Assembly (NCBI RefSeq): GCF_016107395.1 | Contig: NZ_JAAIKO010000005.1 | Location: 310,001-374,000 of the forward strand | Source: Streptomyces fildesensis | GTDB lineage: Bacteria; Actinomycetota; Actinomycetes; Streptomycetales; Streptomycetaceae | Reading direction: 5' to 3' | Length of the DNA: 64,000 bases | Shown here: positions 11,959 through 21,688 of the stretch, in pieces | How the letters are laid out: every line of letters starts with the position of its first letter | Numbering within the stretch: the stretch's first letter is position 1 | Position numbers and translations under genes: made by a program | The notes under the pieces: generated by a model | Seen by the model: the letters and a program-made list of their open reading frames with translations, nothing else | Databases searched by the model: none | Told to the model about the DNA's origin: nothing

Positions 11959-12801
11959 TCAGACACCCAGTGCCGCCTCGCCGGCGGCGCGCATCGCCGC
12001 GAGCGGTGCGGGAGTCCGGCCGGTCATCCGCTCGACCTGGAGCACGGCCTGGTGCACCAGGAGGTCGAGGCCGCCGACGACCTCGCCGCCGCGGGCCGTC
12101 CAGGCGGCCGCGAGGGCGGTCGGCCACGGGTGGTACAGCACGTCGAAGAGCGCGCCCGGCCGCTCCGGCACGAACTCGGCGAGGCCGTCGGTGGCGCCCG
12201 CCGGGGTGGTGGCGATCACCAGCGGTGCCTCGAACGCCTTCGCCGCGTCGCCCCAGTCCTCGGTGCGCACCCGCACGCCCAGCCGTTCGCCCCACTCGCG
12301 CATCTCGGCGGCGCGCGCGGCGCTGCGCACGTACACGGTGACCTCGCCGGCGCAGATCCGGGCGAGCGCGGCCAGCGCGGACGAGGCGGTCGCCCCGGCG
12401 CCGAGCACCACCGCGGACTCCACGCTCGTCACACCGTGTTCGCGCAGCGCGGCGGCGATTCCCGGGATGTCGGTGTTGTCGCCGGTCAGCCGGCCGTCCG
12501 CGGTGAAGACCACGGTGTTGACGGCCTCGACGGAGGCCGCGGTGGCGCTGACCTCGTCCAGCAGCGGGATGACCGCGCGCTTGAGCGGCATCGTCAGCGA
12601 CAGCCCGGCCCAGCTGCCCGGCTCCCCCGTGCCGTCCCGGACCCCGGCCAGGAAGCCGGGCAGCGCCGCCTCACCCACCTCGAAGGGGTCGTAGCGCCAG
12701 CCGGTGAGACCGAGCTCGGCGTACGCGGCCCGGTGCAGCACCGGTGAGAGCGAGTGGGAGATCGGCGAGCCGAGGACTCCGGCCCGGCGTGGTGCACTCA
12801 T
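11959..12801 (-). CDS. aroE: shikimate dehydrogenase
   Basis: Reduces 3-dehydroshikimate to shikimate with NADPH. The 280-residue protein has the substrate motif SPISHSLSPVLHRAAY near the N-terminus, LTMPLKRAV with the catalytic Lys, GDNTD and the nucleotide loop VVLGAGATASSALAAL. The GAGAT variant of the usual GxGG motif is still glycine-rich. The ATG overlaps the mltG stop by one base (TGATG), so it is coupled to mltG, an arrangement common in actinobacteria. Confidence 0.93.
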   Translation of the reverse strand: MSAPRRAGVLGSPISHSLSPVLHRAAYAELGLTGWRYDPFEVGEAALPGFLAGVRDGTGEPGSWAGLSLTMPLKRAVIPLLDEVSATAASVEAVNTVVFTADGRLTGDNTDIPGIAAALREHGVTSVESAVVLGAGATASSALAALARICAGEVTVYVRSAARAAEMREWGERLGVRVRTEDWGDAAKAFEAPLVIATTPAGATDGLAEFVPERPGALFDVLYHPWPTALAAAWTARGGEVVGGLDLLVHQAVLQVERMTGRTPAPLAAMRAAGEAALGV

Positions 12802-14612
12802 CAGCCGGTGCCCTTGTTCTTGTTGAACTCCTGGACGTTCTTCTGGTGCTCCGTGTAGCTGTCGGTGAAGCGCGTGTCGCCCTTCTTGACCGTGACGAAG
12901 TACAGCCAGTTGCCCGTCGTCGGGTGCAGCGCCGCGTCGATCGCCTGGTGTCCCGGGTTGCCGATCGGACCGGGCGGCAGGCCCTTGTGGAGGTAGGTGT
13001 TGTACGGCGACGGGAACTTGGTGTCCTTGGTGGACGTGTTCAGCGTGGAGCGGCCCATGGCGTAGTTGATCGTCGAGTCGAAGCCCAGCGCCATGTCCTT
13101 GTCGAGGCGGTTGTAGATGACCCGCGAGACCTTGCCGAACTCCTCGTCCTCCTGCGCCTCGGCCTGGATGAGGCTGGCGATGGTGACGATCTGCAGCGGC
13201 GTCTTGTGGACCTTCTTCGCCTCTTCCTCGATGTTGTCCTTTTTGTACTCGCTCTGGGCCTGCGCGACCATCTGCTTGAGCAGGTCGAGCGGCTTGGTGG
13301 CCTTGCCGACGCTGTACCTCGACGGGAAGAGGAAGCCCTCGACATTGCCCTGCGCCCAGGCGGGCAGGCCCAGGTCGGCGCCCTTGGCGGCGGCCTGTGT
13401 GGTGCCCGCCTTGATGCTCAGCCGCTTGTCGATGGCGGCGTAGATCTCGGTGGCCCGCAGCCCCTCGGGAATGATGATGGCGCTCTGCTTGGTCGGGTCG
13501 GTCATCATCGTGACCGCCGCCGCGGCCGACATCTCCTCGTGGAGGAGGAAAATGCCGGCCTGGATGCTCTTGCCCTTGGGATTCTTGCCGGCCGCCGCGG
13601 TGAAGGCGTCGACGCTCTTGACCACGCCGGCGGTCTTGAGAATGTTGCCCATGTCCGTGAGCGTCGAGCCCTTGGGGATCGTGACCTGCACGTCTCCGGT
13701 GCCCTCGCCCGAGAAGTCGGGTGCCGCGCCGAAGTGGCTCTCGTAGAACTGGTAGCCGAAGTAGCCGGCACCGCCGACGCCGCCGCCGAGGACCAGCAGG
13801 ACGACCAGGCAGGCGCAGCCGCTGCGGCGCTTCTTGCCCTCTTTCTTGCCGCCCTTGCCGCCGCGCTTGCGGCCGCCGCGGCCGGCCGGGGTGTCGTCGT
13901 CCGGCTCTTCCTCGTCCGTGCCGTCGGCGAAGAAGGCGTGCGTCTCGGGCTCGGACTCGGCCTCCCAGTCGCCGGTGTTGTCAGGGGCGGACCGCATCGG
14001 CTGCTGGGGCTGCTGCTCCGGCGGCTGCCGGTGCTGCGGCTGCTGCGGGGGCGGGTAGCCGCCCTGGCCGTAGAAGTCGGGCTGCTGGGAGCCGTAGGGA
14101 TCGGCCGGCGGCTGGCCGCCGTAGGGATCGCCGGGGTTGGCACCGTACGGGGCGGACGAACCCCCGGAGGTGTCCCAGTCGTTGTACTGCTGCTGGCCCT
14201 GTTGCTGGCCCTGCTGGAGGTGCTGTTGCTGCTGCTGCTGGCCCTGTTGCTGGCCCTGCTGGAGGTGCTGTTGCTGCTGCTGCTGCTGCGGGTACTGCTG
14301 TTGCTGCTGGGGGTACCCCTGCTGCGGGTACTGCTCCTGCTGGGGGTACTGCTGCTGTTGCGGATTCTGCGGGTATTGCTGCTGTTGGGGGTTCTGCTGC
14401 TGGTTCTGGGGGTATTGCTGCTGCGGGGGGTACTGCTGCTGGGGAGCCTGCTGACCGTTGTACGGGTACTGCGGCTGCTGCCCGGTGGCGTAGGGGTCCC
14501 AGTCGTCCTGCGGCTGCGGCTGGCGCGGCTGCTGCTGGTACCCCTGGTCACCGAAGAGCGGGTCCTCGGGATGCCACGGTTCGGAGCCGGAGCCCCGGCC
14601 ATAGTCAGTCAT
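12801..14612 (-). CDS. mltG: endolytic transglycosylase MltG with a long Gln-rich cytoplasmic tail
   Basis: YceG/MltG cleaves nascent peptidoglycan and sets glycan length at the membrane. The 603-residue protein is about 250 residues longer than E. coli MltG. Residues 1-210 are Gln/Pro/Tyr/Gly-rich and cytoplasmic, then an acidic stretch and a Lys/Arg-rich anchor lead to one transmembrane helix (CLVVLLVLGGGVGGAGYFGY, near 270-290). The YceG domain follows, with the catalytic Glu in ASLIQAEAQEDEEFGKV and the GFDSTINYAMG loop. A 15-residue unit is tandemly duplicated in the tail. Terminal KNKGTG. Coupled to aroE by TGATG. Confidence 0.93.
   Translation of the reverse strand: MTDYGRGSGSEPWHPEDPLFGDQGYQQQPRQPQPQDDWDPYATGQQPQYPYNGQQAPQQQYPPQQQYPQNQQQNPQQQQYPQNPQQQQYPQQEQYPQQGYPQQQQQYPQQQQQQQHLQQGQQQGQQQQQQHLQQGQQQGQQQYNDWDTSGGSSAPYGANPGDPYGGQPPADPYGSQQPDFYGQGGYPPPQQPQHRQPPEQQPQQPMRSAPDNTGDWEAESEPETHAFFADGTDEEEPDDDTPAGRGGRKRGGKGGKKEGKKRRSGCACLVVLLVLGGGVGGAGYFGYQFYESHFGAAPDFSGEGTGDVQVTIPKGSTLTDMGNILKTAGVVKSVDAFTAAAGKNPKGKSIQAGIFLLHEEMSAAAAVTMMTDPTKQSAIIIPEGLRATEIYAAIDKRLSIKAGTTQAAAKGADLGLPAWAQGNVEGFLFPSRYSVGKATKPLDLLKQMVAQAQSEYKKDNIEEEAKKVHKTPLQIVTIASLIQAEAQEDEEFGKVSRVIYNRLDKDMALGFDSTINYAMGRSTLNTSTKDTKFPSPYNTYLHKGLPPGPIGNPGHQAIDAALHPTTGNWLYFVTVKKGDTRFTDSYTEHQKNVQEFNKNKGTG
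14193..14282 (-). repeat. two tandem 45-bp units in mltG
   Basis: The sequence starting CTGGCCCTGTTGCTGGCCCT at 14193 recurs at 14238, giving a 45-bp period (15 codons, in frame), inside a longer run of CTG/CAG-type triplets encoding Gln. Such in-frame repeats are prone to length change by slippage; the reading frame is kept. Confidence 0.8.
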
Positions 14613-14681
14613 CGATCCCCTTGGTACGCGTCGGTACGCGGGGCGATCGCATCCTCGGAACTGGCCGCCCCTTGCGAAACG

Positions 14682-14703
14682 GGCGGCGCCAAGTGGCGCC
14701 GCC
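14682..14703 (-). terminator. hairpin between ruvX and mltG
   Basis: A perfect 9-bp stem GGCGGCGCC / GGCGCCGCC with an AAGT loop lies 30 bp after the ruvX stop. No U tract follows on the minus strand. It may end or attenuate the alaS-ruvX transcript ahead of mltG. Confidence 0.5.
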
Positions 14704-14732
14704 GTGTCGCGCGGAACGTTACCGTACCGCGA

Positions 14733-15197
14733 TCAGATGACCACTTCGACGCTCTCCCCCGCTGGTTTCCCCGACACCCGTTCGGTCTCGAGGGCGCTCT
14801 GCAGGATGACGATCGCGGCTGCTTGATCGACCACCGCACGGCCCTTCTTGGCCTTGACGCCCGATGCCCGCAGGCCCTGGGTGGCGGTGACCGTGGTCAT
14901 CCGCTCGTCCACCAGCCGCACCGGGACGGGCGCGATGATTTTTGCCACATCCTGCGCGAACGCCCGGACCTTGACCGCCGCGGGACCCTCGTTCCCGCTC
15001 AGCGAGCGCGGCAGCCCCAGGACGACCTCGATCGGCTCGTACTCCTCGATGATCGCCGCGAGGCGGCGCAGCGCCGCCGGGACGTCCCGCCCCGGAACCG
15101 TCTCGACCGGTGTCGCGAGGACCCCGTCGGGGTCGCACGAGGCGACCCCGATCCGGGCATCCCCGACATCGACGGCGATACGCCTGCCTCTGCGCAC
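14733..15197 (-). CDS. ruvX: YqgF/RuvX family Holliday junction resolvase-like nuclease (pre-16S rRNA processing)
   Basis: RNase H-fold nuclease known as YqgF or RuvX, implicated in 16S rRNA 5' maturation. The 154-residue protein has AVDVGDARIGVA with the first acidic residue, LPRSLSGNEG, LVDERMTTVTA with the second, and a VDQAAAIVIL helix with the third. All catalytic acids are kept. GTG start, 2 bp after the alaS stop, so it follows alaS in an operon, the usual actinobacterial arrangement. Confidence 0.93.
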   Translation of the reverse strand: MRRGRRIAVDVGDARIGVASCDPDGVLATPVETVPGRDVPAALRRLAAIIEEYEPIEVVLGLPRSLSGNEGPAAVKVRAFAQDVAKIIAPVPVRLVDERMTTVTATQGLRASGVKAKKGRAVVDQAAAIVILQSALETERVSGKPAGESVEVVI

Positions 15198-15199
15198 CG

Positions 15200-17869
15200 T
15201 CAGGCCTTCTCTTCGACCAGGCGCTGGACCGCGGCGACGGCCTCGTCCACGGCGGCCGGGTTCTGGCCGCCGCCCTGCGCGACGTCGTCCTTGCCGCCGC
15301 CGCCACCACCGAGGGTCTTGGCGGCGGACCTGACGAGTTCACCGGCCTTGATACCGCGCTCGCGAGCGGCCTCGTTGGTGGCGATGACGGTGAGCGGGCG
15401 GCCGTTGGCCACGGTGAACAGCGCGACGACGGCGGCCCGGCCGCCCCCGATGCGCTGCCGCACGTCCAGGACGAGCTTGCGCAGGTCGTCGGCGCCGGTG
15501 CCCTCCGGCACGGTGCCGGTGACCAGGGCCACGCCCTTGATGTCCTGGGCGCCCTGCGCCAGTCCGGCCGCTGCCTGCAGGACCTTGTCGGCGCGGAACC
15601 GCTCGATCTCCTTCTCCGCGTCCTTGAGCTTGGCGAGCATGCCCGAGATCTTGTCGGGCAGCTCCTCGGGACGGCCCTTCACCAGCTCGGTGAGCTGCGC
15701 GACGACCGTGTGCTCACGGGCCAGGAACTTGTACGCGTCCACCCCGACCAGCGCCTCGACCCGGCGCACTCCGGAGCCGATGGACGACTCACCGAGCAGC
15801 TTGACCAGCCCGAGCTGGGCGGTGTTGCCGACGTGCGTACCGCCGCACAGCTCCTTGGAGAAGTCGCCGATGGTGACCACGCGGACCCGGTCGCCGTACT
15901 TCTCGCCGAACTCGGCGATGGCGCCCTGCTTCTTGGCCTCTTCCATGCTCATGACCTCGGCGGTCACGTCGAGCTCCCGGGCGAGCACCTCGTTGATCTT
16001 CTGTTCGACGTCGGTGAGCACCGTGCCGGGTACGGCGGCGGGCGAGCCGAAGTCGAAGCGGAAGCGCCCCGGGGAGTTCTCGGAACCGGCCTGGGCGGCG
16101 GTGGGGCCGAGCGCGTCCCGCAGCGCCTGGTGCGTGAGGTGCGTCGCGCTGTGCGCGCGGGCGATGGCCCGGCGGCGCACCAGGTCGATCTGGGCGAGCG
16201 CGCCGGCGCCGAGGGTGACCTCGCCGACCTGGACGACGCCCTTGTGCACGCTGACGCCGGCCACCGGCTGCTGCACGTCGCGGATCTCGATGATCGCGCC
16301 GGTGTCGATCCTGATCCGGCCGGTGTCGGCGAGCTGGCCGCCGCCCTCGGCGTAGAACGGGGTGCGGTCCAGGACGATCTCGACCTCGTCGCCCTCGTGG
16401 GCGGCCGGCGACGGGACACCGTCGACGAGCAGTCCGACGACGGTGGCCTCGTTCTGGTTGGAGCTGTAGCCGGTGAACTCGGTGGTGCCGGAGCGGTCGG
16501 CGACCTCACGGTAGGCCGAGAGGTCGGCGTGGCCCTGCTTCTTGCCGCGGGCGTCGGCCTTGGCGCGGTCCCGCTGCTCCTTCATGAGCCGGCGGAAGCC
16601 CTCCTCGTCCACCGACAGGCCCTGCTCGGAGGCCATTTCGAGGGTGAGGTCGATCGGGAAGCCCCACGTGTCGTGCAGCAGGAACGCCTTGTCGCCGGAG
16701 AGGACGGTGCCGCCGGCGGCCTTGGTCTCGCTGACGGCGGAGTCCAGGATGTTGGTGCCGCCGCTGATCGCCTTGAGGAAGGCGACCTCCTCGGAGAGGG
16801 CGACGGTCTCGATGCGCTTGCGGTCGGTGACCAGCTCCGGGTACTGCTCGCCCATCGTCTTGATGACGGTGTCCACGAGCTCGCCGACGACCGGCCCGGT
16901 GGCGCCCATCAGCCGCATGTTGCGGATGGCGCGGCGCATGATGCGGCGCAGCACGTAGCCGCGGCCCTCGTTGCCGGGGGTGACCCCGTCGCCGATGAGC
17001 ATCACGGAGGTGCGCATGTGGTCGGCGACGACGCGCAGCGAGACGTCGGTGCCGTGGTCGGCGCCGTACCGGACACCGGTGAGTTCGGTGGCCGTGTCCA
17101 TCACCACGCGCAGGGTGTCGGTCTCGTACATGTTCTGCACGCCCTGCAGGATCATCGCGAGGCGTTCGAGGCCGAGGCCGGTGTCGATGTTCTTCGACGG
17201 CAGCTCGCCGAGGATCTCGAAGTCGTCCTTGCCCTGGCCGGGGCCGCGCTCGTACTGCATGAAGACCAGGTTCCAGATCTCCACGTAGCGCTCGTCGTTG
17301 ACGGCCGGGCCGCCCTCCTCGCCGAACGCCGGGCCCCGGTCGTAGTTGATCTCGGAGCAGGGTCCGCACGGTCCGGGGACGCCCATGGACCAGTAGTTGT
17401 CGGCCTTGCCCAGGCGCTGGATCCGCTCGGCGGGGACGCCCACGACCTCGCGCCAGATGCGCTCGGCCTCGTCGTCGTCCAGGTACACGGTGACCCAGAG
17501 CTTCTCGGGCTCCAGGCCGTAGCCGCCGTCCGCCACGGAGCTGGTGAGCAGCTCCCAGGCGTACGTGATGGCGCCTTCCTTGAAGTAGTCGCCGAAGGAG
17601 AAGTTGCCGCACATCTGGAAGAACGTGCCGTGCCGGGTGGTCTTGCCGACCTCTTCGATGTCGGGCGTCCGCACGCACTTCTGCACGCTGGTGGCGCGCT
17701 CGAAGGGCGGCTTGACCTCGCCGAGGAAGTACGGCTTGAACGGGACCATGCCCGCCGGGACCAGCAGCAGCGTCGGGTCGTCGGCGATGAGGGACGCCGA
17801 GGGCACGACCGTGTGCCCGCGCTCCTCGAAGAAGCGCAGCCAGCGGCGGCGGATTTCTGCCGACTCCAT
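15200..17869 (-). CDS. alaS: alanine--tRNA ligase
   Basis: Charges tRNA-Ala. The 889-residue protein has the class II catalytic core (about 1-250), a tRNA-recognition region, the editing domain with [15 protein letters not shown] and the CGGTHV zinc motif, and a C-terminal oligomerisation/C-Ala domain ending in a Gly-rich segment ([17 protein letters not shown]). The start [18 protein letters not shown] is family-typical. The ATG overlaps the preceding gene's stop by one base (TGATG). Confidence 0.98.
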   Translation of the reverse strand: MESAEIRRRWLRFFEERGHTVVPSASLIADDPTLLLVPAGMVPFKPYFLGEVKPPFERATSVQKCVRTPDIEEVGKTTRHGTFFQMCGNFSFGDYFKEGAITYAWELLTSSVADGGYGLEPEKLWVTVYLDDDEAERIWREVVGVPAERIQRLGKADNYWSMGVPGPCGPCSEINYDRGPAFGEEGGPAVNDERYVEIWNLVFMQYERGPGQGKDDFEILGELPSKNIDTGLGLERLAMILQGVQNMYETDTLRVVMDTATELTGVRYGADHGTDVSLRVVADHMRTSVMLIGDGVTPGNEGRGYVLRRIMRRAIRNMRLMGATGPVVGELVDTVIKTMGEQYPELVTDRKRIETVALSEEVAFLKAISGGTNILDSAVSETKAAGGTVLSGDKAFLLHDTWGFPIDLTLEMASEQGLSVDEEGFRRLMKEQRDRAKADARGKKQGHADLSAYREVADRSGTTEFTGYSSNQNEATVVGLLVDGVPSPAAHEGDEVEIVLDRTPFYAEGGGQLADTGRIRIDTGAIIEIRDVQQPVAGVSVHKGVVQVGEVTLGAGALAQIDLVRRRAIARAHSATHLTHQALRDALGPTAAQAGSENSPGRFRFDFGSPAAVPGTVLTDVEQKINEVLARELDVTAEVMSMEEAKKQGAIAEFGEKYGDRVRVVTIGDFSKELCGGTHVGNTAQLGLVKLLGESSIGSGVRRVEALVGVDAYKFLAREHTVVAQLTELVKGRPEELPDKISGMLAKLKDAEKEIERFRADKVLQAAAGLAQGAQDIKGVALVTGTVPEGTGADDLRKLVLDVRQRIGGGRAAVVALFTVANGRPLTVIATNEAARERGIKAGELVRSAAKTLGGGGGGKDDVAQGGGQNPAAVDEAVAAVQRLVEEKA

Positions 17870-18225
17870 CAGTGATTGTCCTTCCGGTTGTACGACTGCT
17901 TGTGCGACTGCTTGTAGGACTTCTGGGGGTGTGACTGCTGCGGGAGCGGCTGCGGTGCGTCGAGTTCGGCCCGGCGCTGCCCGGGGAGGTCTCCCTCGGC
18001 GGCCTCCAGGCCCAGCGCGTCCTTGAGTTCGATCTCGCGCTCGGTCATCCCGGCGCGCACGTCCTGGGCGAAGAGCCGCAGGCGGGCGCCGGTTTCGAGC
18101 GCCTTGTCGGCCGCCGTCGCGGCGAGGCTGTCCGGGGAGAGCCTGCGCACCGCGCGGTTGACCTTGGTGGTGGCCCAGACGCCCGCGGCGGCGCCGGTGA
18201 AGAACCAGAACAGGCGGCGGAACAT
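17869..18225 (-). CDS. small conserved protein (DUF6167-like) upstream of alaS
   Basis: A 118-residue protein with a hydrophobic N-terminal segment ([18 protein letters not shown]) likely to anchor it in the membrane, then a charged helical region ([20 protein letters not shown]) and a Gln/Ser/His/Lys-rich tail with near-repeats of [10 protein letters not shown]. This fits the small DUF6167-type proteins found between a DUF948 gene and alaS in streptomycetes. No catalytic motif is visible. Its stop overlaps the alaS start by one base, so it is co-translated with alaS. Function unknown. Confidence 0.8.
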   Translation of the reverse strand: MFRRLFWFFTGAAAGVWATTKVNRAVRRLSPDSLAATAADKALETGARLRLFAQDVRAGMTEREIELKDALGLEAAEGDLPGQRRAELDAPQPLPQQSHPQKSYKQSHKQSYNRKDNH

Positions 18226-18231
18226 GGTGTG

Positions 18232-18666
18232 TCAGCCCTTCGAACGGTTGCGTCGGCTGCCGCGCCGGGCGGCCGGCAGCGCCTTGCCGACCACGACGGT
18301 GCGGGTCTTCCCCGCGCCCTTGGCCTGCAGGCCGACCGCGCGCCGCACCCCGTAGCCGAAGGCGGCGACCTTCACCAGCGGCCCGCCGAAGGTGGAGGCC
18401 ACCGTCGAGGAGAGCGCGGAGGCGTTGGCGGTCACCTCGGCGACGTCCGCGGTGATCGTGTCGACCCGGTCCAGCTGGGTGTGCGCGGAGCGGAGCGCCG
18501 AGGTCGCCTCGCCGAGCAGCGGAACGGCCTGTTCGGTGACGTTCGCGACCAGTTCGGTGGTCTTCCTGAGCGTCTGGGACAGCCGGACGAGCGCCACCGC
18601 CAGGAACGACACCAGGATCGCCCAGAAGACGGCCACGATCAGGCCGGCCACCTCTCCACCGGACAC
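18232..18666 (-). CDS. DUF948 domain membrane protein
   Basis: About 144 residues. A single N-terminal transmembrane helix ([21 protein letters not shown]) is followed by a helical, coiled-coil-prone region rich in Thr/Val/Ala ([20 protein letters not shown]) and a basic tail ([13 protein letters not shown]). This is the DUF948 pattern. I chose the GTG at 18664-18666 because GGGAG lies 9 nt upstream and the mature start becomes SGGEVAG; an in-frame start nine codons upstream exists but lacks a good site. First gene of the alaS group. Function unknown. Confidence 0.82.
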   Translation of the reverse strand: MSGGEVAGLIVAVFWAILVSFLAVALVRLSQTLRKTTELVANVTEQAVPLLGEATSALRSAHTQLDRVDTITADVAEVTANASALSSTVASTFGGPLVKVAAFGYGVRRAVGLQAKGAGKTRTVVVGKALPAARRGSRRNRSKG

Positions 18667-18848
18667 GTTGCTGCGCTCCCTCACCGTCACCACTTCACAA
18701 CAACAATCAGCTACCGACCCTATCGCGCCCGGCCTCGGCGTTCGTACCGCATTCCCGGCGCGGCGGCAGCGTCGCAGGGTAGTGCCCCGGGCCCCCGGAG
18801 GTGGCGTGATTGTACGTTCCGCTTACCACCCCGTACTCTCCGTAGACC

Positions 18849-20999
18849 ATGGACACTGCGGGAAACCTCCCCGCCGAGCTGAACAGCTTCGTCGGGCGGG
18901 CCGCCGAACTCTCGGCCCTCGCCGGTTTGCTGGAGCAGGCGCGGCTGGTCACCATCACCGGGGTCGGCGGCGTCGGCAAGACCCGGCTGGCGGTGCGGAC
19001 GGCACGGCAGGTGGCCGGCAGGTTCCCCGACGGGGTGTGGCTCGTGGAGCTGTCCGCCCTGTACAACGCGGAGCTGCTGGAACACAGCCTGGCCGAGGCG
19101 CTGAAGCTGGCCGACCACACCGGACGGCCGCCGCGGACCGTGCTCGCCGAGGAACTGGCCGAACGTGAACTGCTGCTGGTGCTGGACGGTTTCGAGCATG
19201 TGGTGCGGGAGTGCGCGGAACTCGTCGCGGAACTGCTGCGCCGGGCGCCCGGGCTGCGGGTGCTGGCCGCCGCGCGCCGGCCGCTGGGCATCACCGGCGA
19301 GCACACCGTCCCGCTGGCGCCGCTGCCCGCGGCGGCCGCGGACGGTGACGCCGTCCGGCTGTTCGCCGACCGGGCGGCCGCCGTGCTGCCGGGCTTCACG
19401 GTCACCGCGGCCGACCAGGAGGCCACGGTGGAGCTGTGCCGGCGGCTGGACGGCATTCCGCTGGCGCTGGAACTGGCGGCGGGCCGGCTGCGGGCGCTCT
19501 CGGTGGGCCAGGTGCTGCAGCGCCTCGACGACCGTTTCCGGCTGCTGACGGGCGGCGACCCCAGCGCGCCGACCCGGCATCACACACTGCGGACCGCGAT
19601 CGGCTGGAGCCACGAACTGTGCACGCCCGCCCAGCGGCTGCTGTGGGCCCGGCTCTCGGTCTTCGCCGGACTGTTCGACCTGGAGGCCGCGGAGTACGTG
19701 TGCTCCAGTCCCGATCTGCCCGCCGAGGACGTCATGGAGACGGTCGCCCAGCTGGTGGCGCAGTCGGTGGTGGCCTGCGAGGCGGGCGTCGGATACCGGA
19801 TGCTGGAGACCGTCCGCGAGTACGGCGCCGGCTGGCTGGAGGCGCTGGACGACACGGAGCGCATGCAGCGCCGGCACCGCGACTGGTACCTCGGGCTGGC
19901 CACCTGGTGCGAGCTGGACTGGTTCAGCCCCCGGCAGGCCGAGGTCGCCGCCCGGGTCGAGACGGATCTGCCCAATCTGCGGCTGGCGCTGGAGTTCAGC
20001 CTCAGCGGCGCCGAGGATCCGCACGTGGGCCAGTACCTCGCGGCCACCCTCTGGTTCTACTGGGTGGGCTGCGGCCGGCTGTCCGAGGGCCGGCTCTGGC
20101 TGGCCAGAGCGCTGGAGCTGGAGACCTCGCACGCCGAGGCGCGGGCCAAGGCGATGTGGGTGTACGGGTATGTGGCCGTGCTGCAGGGCGATCCGGTGTG
20201 CGCGCTCGGCGTGCTGCAGGAGTGCCGCGACGAGGCCGCGCTGACGGGCAACGCGCCGGCCTCGGCGTACGCGGTGCACCGGCTGGGATGCCTCGCGCTG
20301 CTGTCGGACGACATGGTCAGGGCCGAGGAGCTGATCGGGGCGGCGCTGGACGCCTACCGCGAGATCGGCGAGCTCAACAGCAATGTGCTGATGGCGCAGG
20401 TCGAGCTGGCGATGGCGGTCGCCTTCCGGGGCGATCTGGAGCGGGCGGTGGCGCTGAGCGAGGAGGTCCGCGACATCTGCCGCGACCACGGTGAGCGCTG
20501 GGCGCTGGCCTACGCGCTCTATGTACTGGGGTACGCGGCCTGGCTCGGCGGGGACCCGGCCACCGCCCGGGAACTGGTCGAGGAGTGCCTGGTCATCGAC
20601 CACGCCTTCCACGACCTGGTCGGCGCGGTGCTCGCCATCGAGCTGCTGGCGCTGATCACCGAGGGCGAGGGCGCGCCGTACGAGGCGGCGGTGCTGCAGG
20701 GCGCGGCCGGCCGGCTCTGGCGCTCGGTGGGCCTGCGGCTGTTCGGCTCGCAGTTCTTCAACGCGCCGCACGAGCTGTGCGAGAAGCGGGCCAGGACCGC
20801 CCTGGGCGATGCCGCCTATGAGGCGGGGCTGGCTGAGGGCGCGCGGTTCGGCCTGGACGCGGCGGTGGCACGGGCGCTGCGCGAGCTGCCGGCGGAGCAG
20901 CCGCCTGAGCGGCTCGGCACGGTGGCGCGGGTGGCCGGCCCCCGTACGCACGAACCCGCCGCCTCCCCTGCCGTGGGCGGCGGGGAGACGGCGGGCTGA
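18849..20999 (+). CDS. STAND-type ATPase with TPR-like repeats, no DNA-binding domain
   Basis: A 716-residue signalling-type NTPase of the AfsR/MalT-like class. FVGRAAELSAL starts the nucleotide-binding module, Walker A GVGGVGKT is at 38-45, the kinase-2 strand VLDGFEHV at 111-118, and CRRLDGIPLALELAAGRLRAL is the GLPL-like motif of NB-ARC proteins. The second half is Ala/Leu-rich helical repeats (TPR/SHD-like). Relatives usually have a SARP or LuxR helix-turn-helix; none is visible at either end, which terminates in a Pro/Ala tail. It may work through a protein partner. It is a lone plus-strand gene, divergent from the DUF948 gene and convergent with rpsD. Confidence 0.8.
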   Translation: MDTAGNLPAELNSFVGRAAELSALAGLLEQARLVTITGVGGVGKTRLAVRTARQVAGRFPDGVWLVELSALYNAELLEHSLAEALKLADHTGRPPRTVLAEELAERELLLVLDGFEHVVRECAELVAELLRRAPGLRVLAAARRPLGITGEHTVPLAPLPAAAADGDAVRLFADRAAAVLPGFTVTAADQEATVELCRRLDGIPLALELAAGRLRALSVGQVLQRLDDRFRLLTGGDPSAPTRHHTLRTAIGWSHELCTPAQRLLWARLSVFAGLFDLEAAEYVCSSPDLPAEDVMETVAQLVAQSVVACEAGVGYRMLETVREYGAGWLEALDDTERMQRRHRDWYLGLATWCELDWFSPRQAEVAARVETDLPNLRLALEFSLSGAEDPHVGQYLAATLWFYWVGCGRLSEGRLWLARALELETSHAEARAKAMWVYGYVAVLQGDPVCALGVLQECRDEAALTGNAPASAYAVHRLGCLALLSDDMVRAEELIGAALDAYREIGELNSNVLMAQVELAMAVAFRGDLERAVALSEEVRDICRDHGERWALAYALYVLGYAAWLGGDPATARELVEECLVIDHAFHDLVGAVLAIELLALITEGEGAPYEAAVLQGAAGRLWRSVGLRLFGSQFFNAPHELCEKRARTALGDAAYEAGLAEGARFGLDAAVARALRELPAEQPPERLGTVARVAGPRTHEPAASPAVGGGETAG
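20955..20984 (+). terminator. possible terminator overlapping the 3' end of the STAND gene
   Basis: CCCGCCGCC (20955-20963) and GGCGGCGGG (20976-20984) can form a 9-bp stem within the last codons. No U tract. It would separate the gene from convergent rpsD. Confidence 0.35.
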
Positions 21000-21021
21000 G
21001 AGTACGGGGGCTCTCGCTGGA

Positions 21022-21633
21022 TCAGCGGGCGTAGTACTCGACGACGAGCTGCTCGTCGCAGATCACCGGGATCTCGCGACGGTTCGGGTCGCGGTCCAGG
21101 CGGAAGGCCAGGGCCTGCAGGTTGACCTGCAGGTACTTCGGCGTCTCGCCCTCGCCGGCCCAGCCACCCTCACGGGCGACCTGGAACGGGGTCTTCTCGC
21201 GGCTGCGCTCGCGGACCATGACGACGTCGTCGGGGCGCACGCGGAAGGAGGGCTTGTCGACCTTGCGGCCGTTGACCTCGATGTGACCGTGCACGACCAT
21301 CTGCCGGGACTGGTAGATGGTGCGGGCCAGACCGGCCCGCAGGACGAGCGCGTCCAGACGGCGCTCCAGCTCGATGATCAGCGCTTCGCCTGTCTTGAGG
21401 TCGACCTTCCGAGCGCGGTCGTAGGCACGGCGCATCTGCGTTTCGCTGATGTCGTACTGGGCACGCAGACGCTGCTTCTCGAGCAGACGGGTCTTGTAGT
21501 CGCTGTTCTGCTTGCGACCGCGACCGTGCTCGCCGGGCGGGTAGGGGCGGGCCTCGAAGTACTTGACTGCCTTCGGGGTCAGCGCGATGCCGAGCGCACG
21601 CGACTTCTTGACCTTGGGACGCGACTGGTTCAC
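21022..21633 (-). CDS. rpsD: 30S ribosomal protein S4 (zinc-independent form)
   Basis: Primary 16S rRNA-binding protein and translational regulator. The 203-residue protein has the S4 RNA-binding domain ([20 protein letters not shown] onward, about residues 91-150) and the conserved PGEHGRGR region. The N-terminal zinc-coordinating cysteines of the classical form are absent; only one Cys (in PVICDEQL) is present, so this is the C-minus type. GTG start with GGAGG 10 nt upstream. As is common in actinobacteria it lies outside the S13-S11-rpoA cluster. An iron box lies 23 bp upstream of its start. Confidence 0.97.
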   Translation of the reverse strand: MNQSRPKVKKSRALGIALTPKAVKYFEARPYPPGEHGRGRKQNSDYKTRLLEKQRLRAQYDISETQMRRAYDRARKVDLKTGEALIIELERRLDALVLRAGLARTIYQSRQMVVHGHIEVNGRKVDKPSFRVRPDDVVMVRERSREKTPFQVAREGGWAGEGETPKYLQVNLQALAFRLDRDPNRREIPVICDEQLVVEYYAR

Positions 21634-21655
21634 GTGGAACGATCCTCCATGTAAA

Positions 21656-21674
21656 TTAGGTAAGGCTTACCTTA
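21656..21674. promoter_or_regulatory. iron box (DtxR/IdeR/DmdR-type operator)
   Basis: TTAGGTAAGGCTTACCTTA matches the actinobacterial iron box consensus (TTAGGTTAGGCTAACCTAA) at 16 of 19 positions and is a near-perfect inverted repeat around a central G. It lies 14 bp before the DUF2470 gene start, directly ahead of its ribosome binding site, and 23 bp before the divergent rpsD start. Confidence 0.75.
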
Positions 21675-21688
21675 GCTGAGGAGATCGC

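Noticed and set aside
14190-14450. Triplet-rich repeats suggesting a CRISPR or satellite array
   Set aside because: No spacers; the repeats are in-frame Gln codons of mltG.
12744-16355. Very long plus-strand open frame of about 1200 codons
   Set aside because: It is antisense to aroE, mltG, ruvX and alaS, is low-complexity in part, and owes its openness to the high GC content.
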